A stretch of DNA of 32,998 bases from Pontibacter sp. E15-1 (lineage in GTDB: Bacteria > Bacteroidota > Bacteroidia > Cytophagales > Hymenobacteraceae), in the NCBI RefSeq assembly GCF_022601975.1, contig NZ_JAKVIR010000044.1, positions 1 through 32,998 on the forward strand. The letters are read 5' to 3'. The notes below the pieces were generated by a model that was given only the letters and a program-made list of their open reading frames with translations, was not told where the DNA came from and ran no database searches. Below, in pieces: positions 7,767 to 15,299 of this stretch. Position 1 is the stretch's first letter; every line of letters begins with the position of its first letter. Both the position numbers and the translations under genes were made by a program.

Positions 7767-8009
7767 CTACCCATTTCTCCTCACTGTACTCACAAAGGCA
7801 TCGCGCATGTCGTTGAAGCGGTTGAGGGCGGCCTCCAGAAACGTTTCGTCCAGCAGTTCTTTGGCGCCTACGTCGCCCATAATGTCCATCTCGCCTATTT
7901 TATAGGTCTGCTCAAAGTCGCCTTTTTCTAGCTTAATAATGTACTTGCCGTTCCAGGCCATCAGCGTGACCTTCATGTTTGGGTTGGGGATGTCTGCTAC
8001 TACTCTCAT
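7767..8009 (-). CDS. Conserved hypothetical 80-residue protein
   Basis: A small soluble protein with no signal peptide. It opens MRVVADIPNPNMKVTLMAWN, then GKYIIKLEKGDFEQTYKIGE, suggesting beta strands, and ends in an amphipathic helix (about 48-75, KELLDETFLEAALNRFNDMR). Its tidy composition matches the surrounding high-GC genes, unlike the cassette-like genes next to it. I recall no function for this family. It looks like a short cytoplasmic protein conserved among Cytophagales, which is an impression rather than a search result. It starts 107 bases after the MutS-family gene stop on the same strand. Confidence 0.7.
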   Translation of the reverse strand: MRVVADIPNPNMKVTLMAWNGKYIIKLEKGDFEQTYKIGEMDIMGDVGAKELLDETFLEAALNRFNDMRDAFVSTVRRNG

Positions 8010-8050
8010 GGGTATAGGATTTTTATGTATGTGGCTATTTCAAATTCTGA

Positions 8051-8083
8051 GTTGTCATTTCGAGCGAAAGCCAGATGACAGTT
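8051..8083. repeat. Possible degenerate TCATTTCGAGCG intergenic repeat
   Basis: The segment contains GTCATTTCGAGCGAAAG and then ATGACA, giving a 6-bp stem TGTCAT/ATGACA. Words of the form GTCATTTCGAGCGnAG recur between genes in many Bacteroidota genomes, and this looks like one eroded copy. Only one copy is present here. Confidence 0.35.
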
Positions 8084-8115
8084 TCTTATTAATGTAGTTC
8101 TTTATTAATACTGGG

Positions 8116-9930
8116 TTATGCCTCCGCTTCGATGGCAATACCCATCAGTTGCATCAGTTTGCTGGCGTTAAAGCTGCGGCACAGCCCTGGAGTTAATTTA
8201 TAGTCAAACCGGATCTCGTCGCCGATGATGTCGCTGTTGAAGCTGTAGTTCTGCACGCTGCCCGGCAGTTCTTCCTCCATCGCGCCCAGTTCCAGGTCGT
8301 GGGTAGAGATGAGGCCGGAGGCGTTGCGCCGGTGCAATTGCCGGATCAGCGACATGGCCCCCAGGTGCCGGTCGCGGGAGTTGGTGCCTTTCAGAATCTC
8401 ATCGAGCAGGTAGAACACCGGCTCGCCCTGCTCCGTCAGTTCCAGCAGCATGCGCAGGCGCTTCAGCTCCGCGTAAAACGAGGACGTGTTCTCGGCCAGG
8501 TTGTCTACGGTGCGCATGGCCGTGTATACCTGCGCCGGGGCAACCAGGAACCTCTCGGCACACACTGGGGCACCCATCAACGCCAGCACCATGTTGATGC
8601 CCACCGTGCGCAGGAACGTGGTCTTGCCCGACATGTTGGAGCCTGTGATGACGAGGGTATGGCCCGCGCCGTGCGTGCTGAAATCGTTGGCCACAGGCCT
8701 TACCGAAAAGATAAGCGGGTGCGCCATCGTGGTTGCCCGTACCTCGAACGGTTGCTCGCTCAGTTGCGGAATGGCATACCCAGCGTGCGCGTGCTGGAAA
8801 GCCGCGATGCCTGCCAGGGCCTCCATTTCCGCCAGTATATCCAGCGATGCCTCTAGTTGGGCCAGGTACTTGTCGCGCCACTGCTCCAGCCGATACATCC
8901 ACATAAAATCCCAAAGCAGGATGTTGTTCAGGAAGAAGGCCATGAGCGTGCTGAGCCGCCAGGAGAAATAGTCGATGATGTTGGCCAGTTGGAGCAGGCT
9001 GGCCGATGCCGTGGTGCCCGACTGCCGCAGCCCCTCTTGCAGTTGCTGTAGCTTGGGTGTCGTGAAGGGGTGCTGCTCCAGGTGGGTAAGTTGCCGGGTA
9101 TAACTCTGCACCGCCTCGTGTATGCCCATGCTCATCTCGTAATACTCGTCGCGCTCCACCCGAAACCGGTAGGCCACCGCCCCCTGCGCCACCAGGAAGC
9201 CAACCGCGATCCAGCCGCTATACCCATAGAACCAGGCAGCGATAGCCGCCAGCGTGAGCACCGGGAGTATAAACAGCAGCGGTTTTACCCAGCGGTGCTG
9301 CCTGAAGAACGCCTTGCCCGAGAACCACTCCAGAAATTCGTCGGCTGGCCGCTGGTCGTGTTTAAAGTGCATGGGCAGCGCCAGGAGTTCCTGTAGCCAG
9401 TCGAGTTGCTGCGGCTGGGCGAGTTCGGCCACTGCCTCCTGCCGTTGCAGCACCTCTGCTGGTGCCGCCGCTGCCTGCAGCCAGTTGGCCAGCCGCGCTT
9501 TGCCAATGCTGGTTACGGCGCGGTTTATTAACTGGAACAGGGAGTTCTGCCCGAAAATGTCGAGGTCGGAGGTATAAGGGTGCTGGTCGTCGCGGAAGGC
9601 GTTGCCGCCATCGAAGGCATTTAGCTTGCCCTGCAGCCGCTCCACTTCCTGCTCATTCACTTTCCGCAGCAGCGTGAGTTGCCGATGGGCAAAGTCGAGG
9701 CGGCTGTGCCAGCGCAGCACCACCACAAACAGCGCATAGGAGAGCAGCACCGCCAGAACGCCCCCCCACATTGCCCCCATACTGAAAAAATAGTACGCCA
9801 GCACAGCGCCGCCTAAAAACACCCCTACGCGCAGCCACGATACCATACCGGACCTGGAGGCTGCCTGCTTTTCTCGCTCCGCAAATGCGCGCGCACGGGT
9901 GGTGTATAACTCTTCTCTTGATTCGATCAC
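8116..9930 (-). CDS. Membrane-anchored MutS-family ATPase
   Basis: This 604-residue protein ends in a MutS-type ABC ATPase domain (about 400-600) with Walker A GSNMSGKTT (430-438), the signature/aromatic region around NLAENTSSFYAELKR, and Walker B YLLDEILKGTNSRDR with LLDE at 508-511. The mismatch-recognition and connector domains of true MutS are absent. The N-terminal half instead has two hydrophobic hairpins (about 29-75 and 218-262) with helical linkers, so it probably sits in the inner membrane with its ATPase in the cytoplasm. Such proteins are common in Bacteroidota and often annotated 'DNA mismatch repair protein', but their role is not established. The start codon is GTG at 9930; an in-frame TAG at 9955-9957 (the stop of the preceding ridA-like gene) blocks any longer start. 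Confidence 0.88.
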   Translation of the reverse strand: MIESREELYTTRARAFAEREKQAASRSGMVSWLRVGVFLGGAVLAYYFFSMGAMWGGVLAVLLSYALFVVVLRWHSRLDFAHRQLTLLRKVNEQEVERLQGKLNAFDGGNAFRDDQHPYTSDLDIFGQNSLFQLINRAVTSIGKARLANWLQAAAAPAEVLQRQEAVAELAQPQQLDWLQELLALPMHFKHDQRPADEFLEWFSGKAFFRQHRWVKPLLFILPVLTLAAIAAWFYGYSGWIAVGFLVAQGAVAYRFRVERDEYYEMSMGIHEAVQSYTRQLTHLEQHPFTTPKLQQLQEGLRQSGTTASASLLQLANIIDYFSWRLSTLMAFFLNNILLWDFMWMYRLEQWRDKYLAQLEASLDILAEMEALAGIAAFQHAHAGYAIPQLSEQPFEVRATTMAHPLIFSVRPVANDFSTHGAGHTLVITGSNMSGKTTFLRTVGINMVLALMGAPVCAERFLVAPAQVYTAMRTVDNLAENTSSFYAELKRLRMLLELTEQGEPVFYLLDEILKGTNSRDRHLGAMSLIRQLHRRNASGLISTHDLELGAMEEELPGSVQNYSFNSDIIGDEIRFDYKLTPGLCRSFNASKLMQLMGIAIEAEA

Positions 9931-9954
9931 AGTATTCGGTTGTTTGATGTTTTG

Positions 9955-10395
9955 CTACACCAGCCTCACGGCATCGAACGTGGCGATGCACTTGAGCTCG
10001 ATGGCGATGGGCGTGGGCAGTTTATTTACCTCCACCGTGGTGCGGCAAGGCTGGTTGTCTTTAAAATACTCGGCGTAAAGCTGGTTGTATACCGCAAAAT
10101 CGTCCTGCATGTTGGTCAGGAACACGGTTATGTCCACCAGGTTTTCCCAACGCGCGCCCGCATCCTCCAGGATATACCGCACATTCCGGAACACCGCGTG
10201 GCACTGGGCCGCTATATCATACCGCACGATGTTGCCTTCGGCATCCACCTCCACCCCCGGTATCGCTTGCTGGCCCCGCTCCCGCGGCCCAACGCCCGAC
10301 AGAAACAGCAGGTTGCCCACACGACGCGCATGCGGGTATAGCCCCACCGGCTCCGGGGCTTTGGATGAGTTGTGGTGTTCCGATTGTTTTGCCAT
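9955..10395 (-). CDS. RidA family protein (2-aminomuconate deaminase-like)
   Basis: This 146-residue protein of the RidA/YjgF/YER057c fold acts as a trimeric deaminase for enamine/imine intermediates. The stretch APEPVGLYPHARRVG (about 14-28), then GNLLFLSGVGPR, resembles the branch that includes 2-aminomuconate deaminase. The conserved arginine and Pro-Thr/Glu region is present near the end (PCRTTVEVNKLPTPIAIELK). ATG 10395 is preferred because the family starts shortly before APxPVG; an upstream start at 10440 would add 15 unconserved residues. It precedes the MutS-family gene by 24 bases in the same frame, so they are probably one transcript. The exact substrate is not determinable, and no other kynurenine or aminomuconate pathway gene lies beside it. 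Confidence 0.88.
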   Translation of the reverse strand: MAKQSEHHNSSKAPEPVGLYPHARRVGNLLFLSGVGPRERGQQAIPGVEVDAEGNIVRYDIAAQCHAVFRNVRYILEDAGARWENLVDITVFLTNMQDDFAVYNQLYAEYFKDNQPCRTTVEVNKLPTPIAIELKCIATFDAVRLV

Positions 10396-10442
10396 AGTCA
10401 AAGATAACCGATAATGCGGATTTTTATCCTCTGTACGCACAA

Positions 10443-10479
10443 AAGCGAGAGAGCCGGCACATGGCCAGCTCTCTCGCTT
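10443..10479 (-). terminator. Intrinsic terminator after the DUF4097 operon
   Basis: A 12-bp perfect stem (10443-10454 with 10468-10479) with an inner GGC/GCC pairing. On the minus strand the stem is followed by TTTTGTG. It lies 23 bases after the stop at 10503. Confidence 0.85.
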
Positions 10480-10502
10480 CCTATCCGGTTAATCCCGGCT
10501 GC

Positions 10503-11636
10503 TTATTTTGTAAACCTCACCTCGCCGTATTTAGAGTTAATGCTTACCAGCCCCTTCGGCGAAGACCCGCCATACTCCCCTTTATAGGCTGCGGAGGTAT
10601 GGCTTTTCTCCAGGGAAGTGATGTTCACCTGCGACTTGTCGTACTTAAAGTCAGCGAACTGCACGCTCACATCGAAGTTAAAGGCTGTGTTCGCGTCAAA
10701 GCTCAGGCTGATGGGCGTAAAACCGCTGTCAAGCGCGATCTTGCGGATGTTCCGACTGATGTTGTCTACTTTAAACGAGCCGTACTTCACGTCCATCTCC
10801 ATCGTCTCGCTCAGGCTCCCCACCTTAAAATCGCTGAACTTGGAGGACCCGTGAAAGCCCGTGGCCCCTCCTACGTTCATGTCGGCGTAGGCTACATCAA
10901 TGCTGCCGCCGTTTATATAGCCACAGGAGCCCGAGCCGTAGGCCAGCTTTACGGTATTGCCTGTATTTCCCAGCCGCTCACATTTTAAGGAACCGTGCTT
11001 CACGCTGATGTCTGCTTTGCCTTTGAAAGCGGCCAGGTATACATCGCCAAAGCTGTTCTTCACGGTGAGGGGGTTTTCTTCCGGCATGCTGATGGTATAG
11101 TTTACCTCAAAGCTCCTGCTGCCGCTTCCGGAGAAGCGCATGGGCTCGATGTCGGTTCTGAAGGAGACCGTTCCGCCTTCCCGGCTCTCCATCACTCTAA
11201 TGCTGTTCAGGATTTCCTGGGCTCTGCTGTCTGTACCGGCGCGGGCGATGATATCGACTCTGACGTGCATCTCGTTTTTGTCCCAGGTGTTGATGTGCAC
11301 CTTCCCGAACCTGTTCTCGATGTTGAGCATGTCGGCGCGGCTTACCTTAAATGTTTTGTCCACGAACTTGCGCTTCTCCACGTCATAGACGGCGGTAACC
11401 ACATCAGGCTGTTCGGCTACCTGCGGGTGCGGGGCTGGCAACGGCTTGGGGGCGGGCTGCGGTTGCGGCACCGTTTGCTGTATCAGCAGGGCCAGCTCCT
11501 CCAGATGAGGCGCTTCCATCGGGACGGGCGACGCTACGGGGCATGGTGTTTGTGCCAATGCCGGCGTTAGTACCAGAGCAGATACAATGGTGAGCAGTAA
11601 CAGGCGGCGTAGCGAATTATATACGTGTGGTATCAT
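10503..11636 (-). CDS. Exported DUF4097-type beta-strand repeat protein
   Basis: This 377-residue protein has a signal peptide (about 1-29, ending TPALAQ), a Pro-rich linker (about 60-82), and a long region of short repeating beta strands (about 95-377). Recurring pieces such as NSFGDVYLAAFKG, KHGSLKCERLG and KYGSFKVDN are typical of DUF4097/adhesin-like right-handed beta-solenoid proteins. It is expected in the periplasm or at the cell surface; the molecular function of the family is unknown. Its first 20 bases overlap the end of the anti-sigma-like gene, so it is translationally coupled and is the third member of an ECF sigma operon. It may be a target or sensor part of the envelope stress response. 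It ends just before a strong terminator. Confidence 0.8.
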   Translation of the reverse strand: MIPHVYNSLRRLLLLTIVSALVLTPALAQTPCPVASPVPMEAPHLEELALLIQQTVPQPQPAPKPLPAPHPQVAEQPDVVTAVYDVEKRKFVDKTFKVSRADMLNIENRFGKVHINTWDKNEMHVRVDIIARAGTDSRAQEILNSIRVMESREGGTVSFRTDIEPMRFSGSGSRSFEVNYTISMPEENPLTVKNSFGDVYLAAFKGKADISVKHGSLKCERLGNTGNTVKLAYGSGSCGYINGGSIDVAYADMNVGGATGFHGSSKFSDFKVGSLSETMEMDVKYGSFKVDNISRNIRKIALDSGFTPISLSFDANTAFNFDVSVQFADFKYDKSQVNITSLEKSHTSAAYKGEYGGSSPKGLVSINSKYGEVRFTK

Positions 11637-12246
11637 CTTTTTTAGGTTCTAGGTCAGGTTGTTGGTCCAATTTCTCTATTTTCTGAAGTACTTCCAGCTG
11701 TCGGTTCAGCACCCCGATCCGTATCTGCAGGTTCTGGATCATGGCACTCATTATCTCATCTGTATTCGGGTTGGTATAAAGTTGCTGCTTCAGTTGGATG
11801 TAGCTGCTGTCGAGGCGGGCCAGCTCGGCGTCAATTTCGTTTTCATCGCCTAAGCCCAGAATTTTCAGGTCGTACGCGCTCAGTTCGCTTTTCTTTTCTT
11901 TGATCTGGCTCACGTAGTATGCTTCCACCTCGGCCAACTCGGGGGCAATGCCGCTAGCGGCCGCCTGAGACATTGCCAGTATGTTGTTACTCTCGGGTGC
12001 TTGCTGCTTCATCATCAGTAGGGTCAGGCCGCAGCCCAGCAACAGCGCAATGGCAGCGGCAACCTGCATAAACAGCCTATTGGCGCTAAAACTGACGCTG
12101 TCTCCAAACGAGATGCTGATGACCTTCGCCTCTTTAGGTTTGTGCGGCAACTCCCTGCAGATGTGCTGCCACAACTCCGGCTGGGGCTCAAACACGTCGA
12201 ACTCCTCGCGGTGCTCTGCTGCAAACTTTTTTAACTTATCTTCCAT
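11617..12246 (-). CDS. Putative anti-sigma factor, single-pass membrane protein
   Basis: This 209-residue protein has a cytoplasmic N-terminal part (1-57) containing EFDVFEPQPELWQHICREL, the short helical motif often seen in Bacteroidota proteins encoded next to ECF sigma factors, then one membrane helix (about 59-79, with a Leu/Ala-rich core). The rest is a periplasmic, helix-rich coiled-coil region (about 95-195, ELAEVEAYYVSQIKEKK, LNRQLEVLQKIEKLDQ). It follows the sigma gene by 29 bases and overlaps the DUF4097 gene by 20. The arrangement supports a membrane-bound regulator of the sigma factor. No canonical zinc-binding anti-sigma motif (HxxxCxxC) is present, so this role is inferred. Confidence 0.75.
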   Translation of the reverse strand: MEDKLKKFAAEHREEFDVFEPQPELWQHICRELPHKPKEAKVISISFGDSVSFSANRLFMQVAAAIALLLGCGLTLLMMKQQAPESNNILAMSQAAASGIAPELAEVEAYYVSQIKEKKSELSAYDLKILGLGDENEIDAELARLDSSYIQLKQQLYTNPNTDEIMSAMIQNLQIRIGVLNRQLEVLQKIEKLDQQPDLEPKKDDTTRI

Positions 12247-12275
12247 GGTATCAATTTCTCATTAGCCTTATTGTT

Positions 12276-12833
12276 TCAACCCGCAAACTGCGGCGCTTTC
12301 ATAATCTCCAGCAGCTTTTTCTTCGCCCTGCTGTACTGCGATTTGGAGGTAGACTCCGTTATTTCCAGCACTTCGGCTATCTCAGCGTGGTCATACCCCT
12401 CCAGCAGGTACAGGCTCAGCACCACCCGATAGCCGTCGGGCAATTGCTGTATGGCCCGCCGCACCCGCTCCACCTGCCACTCCGTGTCATCCTCGCTTGT
12501 CTCGTCGGCCACCTCTCCCACTGTCCGCTCGTCCATGGGCACCAGTTCCGCGCGCCGCTTCCGGATGGCGGTAAGGGAGGCGTTCACCACGATCCTTTTG
12601 AGCCAGCTGCCAAACGAAGCCTCCGCCTTGTAAGTGTTCAGGTTTTTGAAGGCACTCACAAAAGCCTCCTGCAGCACGTCCTGGGCCTCGGCATAGTCGT
12701 TGGTGATGCGCATGCACACGTTAAACATAGCCTTGGAGTAAAGCTTGTAAAGCTCGTACTGCGCTCTGTGGTCGCCGCTCCGGCAGCGGTCAATCACGTG
12801 GTGGTTTACGTCCTGATAACTGAGTGTCTCCAA
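12276..12833 (-). CDS. ECF-type RNA polymerase sigma factor
   Basis: This 185-residue sigma-70 family protein has region 2 at about 24-92 (NDYAEAQDVLQEAFVSAFKNL, then the -10 recognition stretch FGSWLKRIVVNASLTAIRKR) and region 4 at about 122-175 (LPDGYRVVLSLYLLEGYDHA and the helix-turn-helix EIAEVLEITESTSKSQYSRA). Regions 1 and 3 are absent, as in ECF factors. The start is TTG at 12833: an in-frame TAG lies 7 bases upstream and the next ATG would remove part of region 2. It is first in an operon with the putative anti-sigma and DUF4097 genes. The operon is probably self-controlled, although no promoter could be assigned. Confidence 0.92.
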   Translation of the reverse strand: METLSYQDVNHHVIDRCRSGDHRAQYELYKLYSKAMFNVCMRITNDYAEAQDVLQEAFVSAFKNLNTYKAEASFGSWLKRIVVNASLTAIRKRRAELVPMDERTVGEVADETSEDDTEWQVERVRRAIQQLPDGYRVVLSLYLLEGYDHAEIAEVLEITESTSKSQYSRAKKKLLEIMKAPQFAG

Positions 12834-13508
12834 TGTGCTCTATTTTAGCGGTTGCTCCGGACGCGCTGCGCATTCACGGCTTGCTAAGGTGCTTTTATCC
12901 TCTCTCCCAACTGGCACACTAAAGACATCCGAAAATGTGCAGGGTTGCATGGAGTTATGAAAATTTTTCCTGAATCTTTTCGTTGCTGCTGTTTCCCACA
13001 CTTTCCACAAGGGACTGTGGAAAACAAAATCATACATATACTGCTCTATACCTGTGTGTTAACTAGGTATACGTCTTGATTTCATACTTACTCCTTCTCT
13101 TCTGGTGTCATTCTCCCGCCCAAATCAGGTGGGTTTTATTTCGTTATCCACATATCCACAAGCAGACTATACACAATTGTGGATAAGCATGCCTTTCTGT
13201 ATGGATAGTATACCGGTCAGAAAGCAACGAAGGCCAGCCTTGTTCCCAAAGCTGGCCTTCGTTGTTTAGTTTGTGTGTTGGCACCGGGCATTTTGGCAAA
13301 ACTCGCTACAAATTGTGGCACTATCTGTATAAAACCCCCGGCGCGTTACACAGCCCGACTTTATCCACAAATATGCTCCCCGCCGCTATAAGACCAATTC
13401 TGCGCAGTGCGTGCTTTGTGCAAAGGTGCTCATCCTAGCCGTTCCCCAGAGGTGGCTTTTACCTGCGCAAGTATAAGCATGATGCCTGTATATGTAGTGA
13501 AAATGGTG
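12834..13508. other. 675-base gene-free region with a DnaA-box cluster (candidate oriC or DnaA-binding locus)
   Basis: No convincing ORF lies here. The region holds three perfect TTATCCACA boxes (13144-13152 and 13361-13369 on +, 13178-13186 on -). An overlapping near-match lies at 13152-13160, so that TATCCACA is repeated in tandem. TTTTCCACA on the minus strand (13016-13024) faces CTTTCCACA (13001-13009) across 6 bases, and TTTCCCACA lies at 12992-13000. AT-rich patches lie at about 12954-12984 and 13020-13045, and a hairpin at 13225-13264. Such clustering is typical of replication origins. Against this, no dnaA, dnaN or other replication gene is in the window, and genes on both sides run on the minus strand. 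Confidence 0.5.
13225..13264. terminator. Hairpin, probable bidirectional terminator
   Basis: A 14-bp perfect stem (CAACGAAGGCCAGC, 13225-13238, with 13251-13264) and a 12-base loop. T-rich sequence follows on the plus strand (TTTAGTTTG) and CTTTC on the minus strand. It lies 245 bases beyond the aldehyde dehydrogenase stop and could end that transcript, or a short plus-strand transcript from the DnaA-box region. Confidence 0.65.
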
Positions 13509-15086
13509 TTAGTCCGTGATATTAAACTTGATCCCCTGTGCCAGTGGCAGGTCGCGGCCGTAGTTGATGGTGTTGGTCTGGCGGCGCATGTATACCTTCC
13601 AGGCATCGGAGCCGGACTCGCGTCCGCCGCCTGTTTCTTTCTCGCCGCCAAAAGCGCCGCCGATCTCAGCACCAGAGGTACCGATGTTCACGTTGGCAAT
13701 GCCACAGTCAGAGCCCCAATGGCCCAGAAACGCCTCCGCCTCCAGCAGGTTTGTGGAGAAAATGGCTGATGACAGCCCTTGCCGCACGCCATTCTGAATC
13801 TCGATGGCGTCTTCCACGTCGCCGCTGTATTTGATCAGGTATAAGATGGGGGCAAACGTTTCTTCCTGCACCATCTCATAGCTGTTCTCGGCCTCCACAA
13901 TGGCAGGCTTCACGTAAGTGCCGGTTTCGTAGCCTGTGCCGCTCAGCACCTCGCCGCCCGTCAGCAGCTTGCCGCCTTCCTGCTGCACCTTCTTCAGCGC
14001 ATCCTGAAAAGCCGCTACCGCGTCTTTGTCGATCAGGGGCCCTACCAGCGTGGTGCTGTCCAGCGGGTGACCGATGGGCAGGCTTGGGTATACCTTCAGG
14101 AGGCGCTCTTTTACCTGCGCATAGATGTTCTCGTGCACGATGAGGCGGCGTGTGGAGGTGCAGCGCTGCCCGCAGGTACCCACGGCACCAAACACGATCG
14201 CCATCAGGGCCATGTCGATGTTCGCGCTCTCGGTCATGATGATGGCGTTGTTGCCGCCCAACTCGAGCAGCGACTTGCCCAGGCGTGCGCCCACGGCCTC
14301 GCCTACTTTCTTGCCCATGCGCGTAGAGCCCGTCGCCGACACCAGCGGCACGCGCTTGTCGTGGCTCATCAGGCTGCCGATCTCAGCATCGCCGATGATG
14401 AGGTTGAAAATGCCTTCCGGCAGATCGTTCTCGGCCAGCACGTCGCGGATGATGTGCTGACAGGCCACACCCGTCAGCGGTGTTTTCTCCGACGGTTTCC
14501 AGATCATCACGTCGCCGCACACGGCTGCCAGCATGGTGTTCCAGCTCCAAACGGCTACCGGGAAGTTAAACGCCGAGATGATGCCCACGATGCCCAGCGG
14601 ATGGTACTGTTCGTACATGCGGTGCTGAGGGCGCTCCGAGTGCATCGTCAGGCCATGCAACTGGCGCGAAAGCCCCACGGCAAAGTCGCAGATGTCGATC
14701 ATCTCCTGCACCTCGCCAAGGCCCTCCTGCAGTATTTTGCCCATCTCATAGCTCACCAGTTTGCCCAGGGCCTCTTTGTGGTGGCGCAGTTTGTCGCCAA
14801 TCTGCCGCACCACATCGCCGCGCTTAGGAGCCGGCACCTTGCGCCATACCTTAAAGGCCTCCTGTGCTGTTTCCACTACTTTGTTATAGTCTTCGGCAGA
14901 GGCTATGTTTATCTTCGCTATCAGCTGCCCGTCGGCTGGGGAATGGATACTGCGTGTGGTGCGTCCCTCCTGCCCGCCCCAGGCCAGGCCAGTGCTGTAG
15001 GCGGGGTTGTTTTCTTTAATGCCGAGCTCATGCAGCACATCGCTTATTTCCTTGTTCATCGGAAGTGCGTCTATGGTCTGTTTCAT
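13509..15086 (-). CDS. Aldehyde dehydrogenase, ALDH7 (antiquitin / piperideine-6-carboxylate dehydrogenase) type
   Basis: This 525-residue NAD-dependent aldehyde dehydrogenase has the glycine motif SATGSTRMG (250-258), the general base Glu275 in LELGGNN (274-280) and the nucleophile Cys309 in GTCGQRCTSTRR. The NAD-binding Lys is in MIWKPSEKTP (194-203). The N-terminal motif GIKENNPAYSTG and the C-terminal IGTSGAEIGGAFGGEKETGG are typical of the ALDH7A1/AmaB branch, which oxidises alpha-aminoadipic semialdehyde (in equilibrium with piperideine-6-carboxylate) in lysine catabolism. No other lysine-degradation gene is beside it. The start at 15086 is chosen because MNKE at residue 10 would trim a conserved-looking start; both are possible. 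It is a single-gene unit. Confidence 0.9.
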   Translation of the reverse strand: MKQTIDALPMNKEISDVLHELGIKENNPAYSTGLAWGGQEGRTTRSIHSPADGQLIAKINIASAEDYNKVVETAQEAFKVWRKVPAPKRGDVVRQIGDKLRHHKEALGKLVSYEMGKILQEGLGEVQEMIDICDFAVGLSRQLHGLTMHSERPQHRMYEQYHPLGIVGIISAFNFPVAVWSWNTMLAAVCGDVMIWKPSEKTPLTGVACQHIIRDVLAENDLPEGIFNLIIGDAEIGSLMSHDKRVPLVSATGSTRMGKKVGEAVGARLGKSLLELGGNNAIIMTESANIDMALMAIVFGAVGTCGQRCTSTRRLIVHENIYAQVKERLLKVYPSLPIGHPLDSTTLVGPLIDKDAVAAFQDALKKVQQEGGKLLTGGEVLSGTGYETGTYVKPAIVEAENSYEMVQEETFAPILYLIKYSGDVEDAIEIQNGVRQGLSSAIFSTNLLEAEAFLGHWGSDCGIANVNIGTSGAEIGGAFGGEKETGGGRESGSDAWKVYMRRQTNTINYGRDLPLAQGIKFNITD

Positions 15087-15243
15087 ATTATTTTTTCTGT
15101 TAGAAGTGAGACAAATGAATAGGGGTGCAGGGTATGGGAAGCAGGTATGGCATCAGTCCCGGGCGGTACGCGGTGCATCTGCTTTGCGCTCCTCACCCCG
15201 ATTTTATACCTGCCGCACAGGGACCTATACAAAGCTAAAAAAT

Positions 15244-15274
15244 AAAAAAGCTTCTGCAAGGTTGCAGAAGCTTT
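15244..15274 (-). terminator. Intrinsic terminator after the HtrA gene
   Basis: A 13-bp perfect stem (15247-15259 with 15262-15274) closing on a very short loop. On the minus strand it is followed by a run of T's interrupted by one A. It is 26 bases beyond the stop at 15300. Confidence 0.9.
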
Positions 15275-15299
15275 CTATAGACAGCGGGCCAAAGGCCTC

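Noticed and set aside
8116..9930. Calling the MutS-family gene a mismatch repair mutS
   Set aside because: The mismatch-recognition and connector domains are missing and two transmembrane hairpins are present.
9955..15086. A kynurenine or aminomuconate pathway formed by the RidA-like protein and the aldehyde dehydrogenase
   Set aside because: The two genes are separated by the sigma operon and the intergenic region, and the dehydrogenase has ALDH7-type features rather than those of aminomuconate semialdehyde dehydrogenase.
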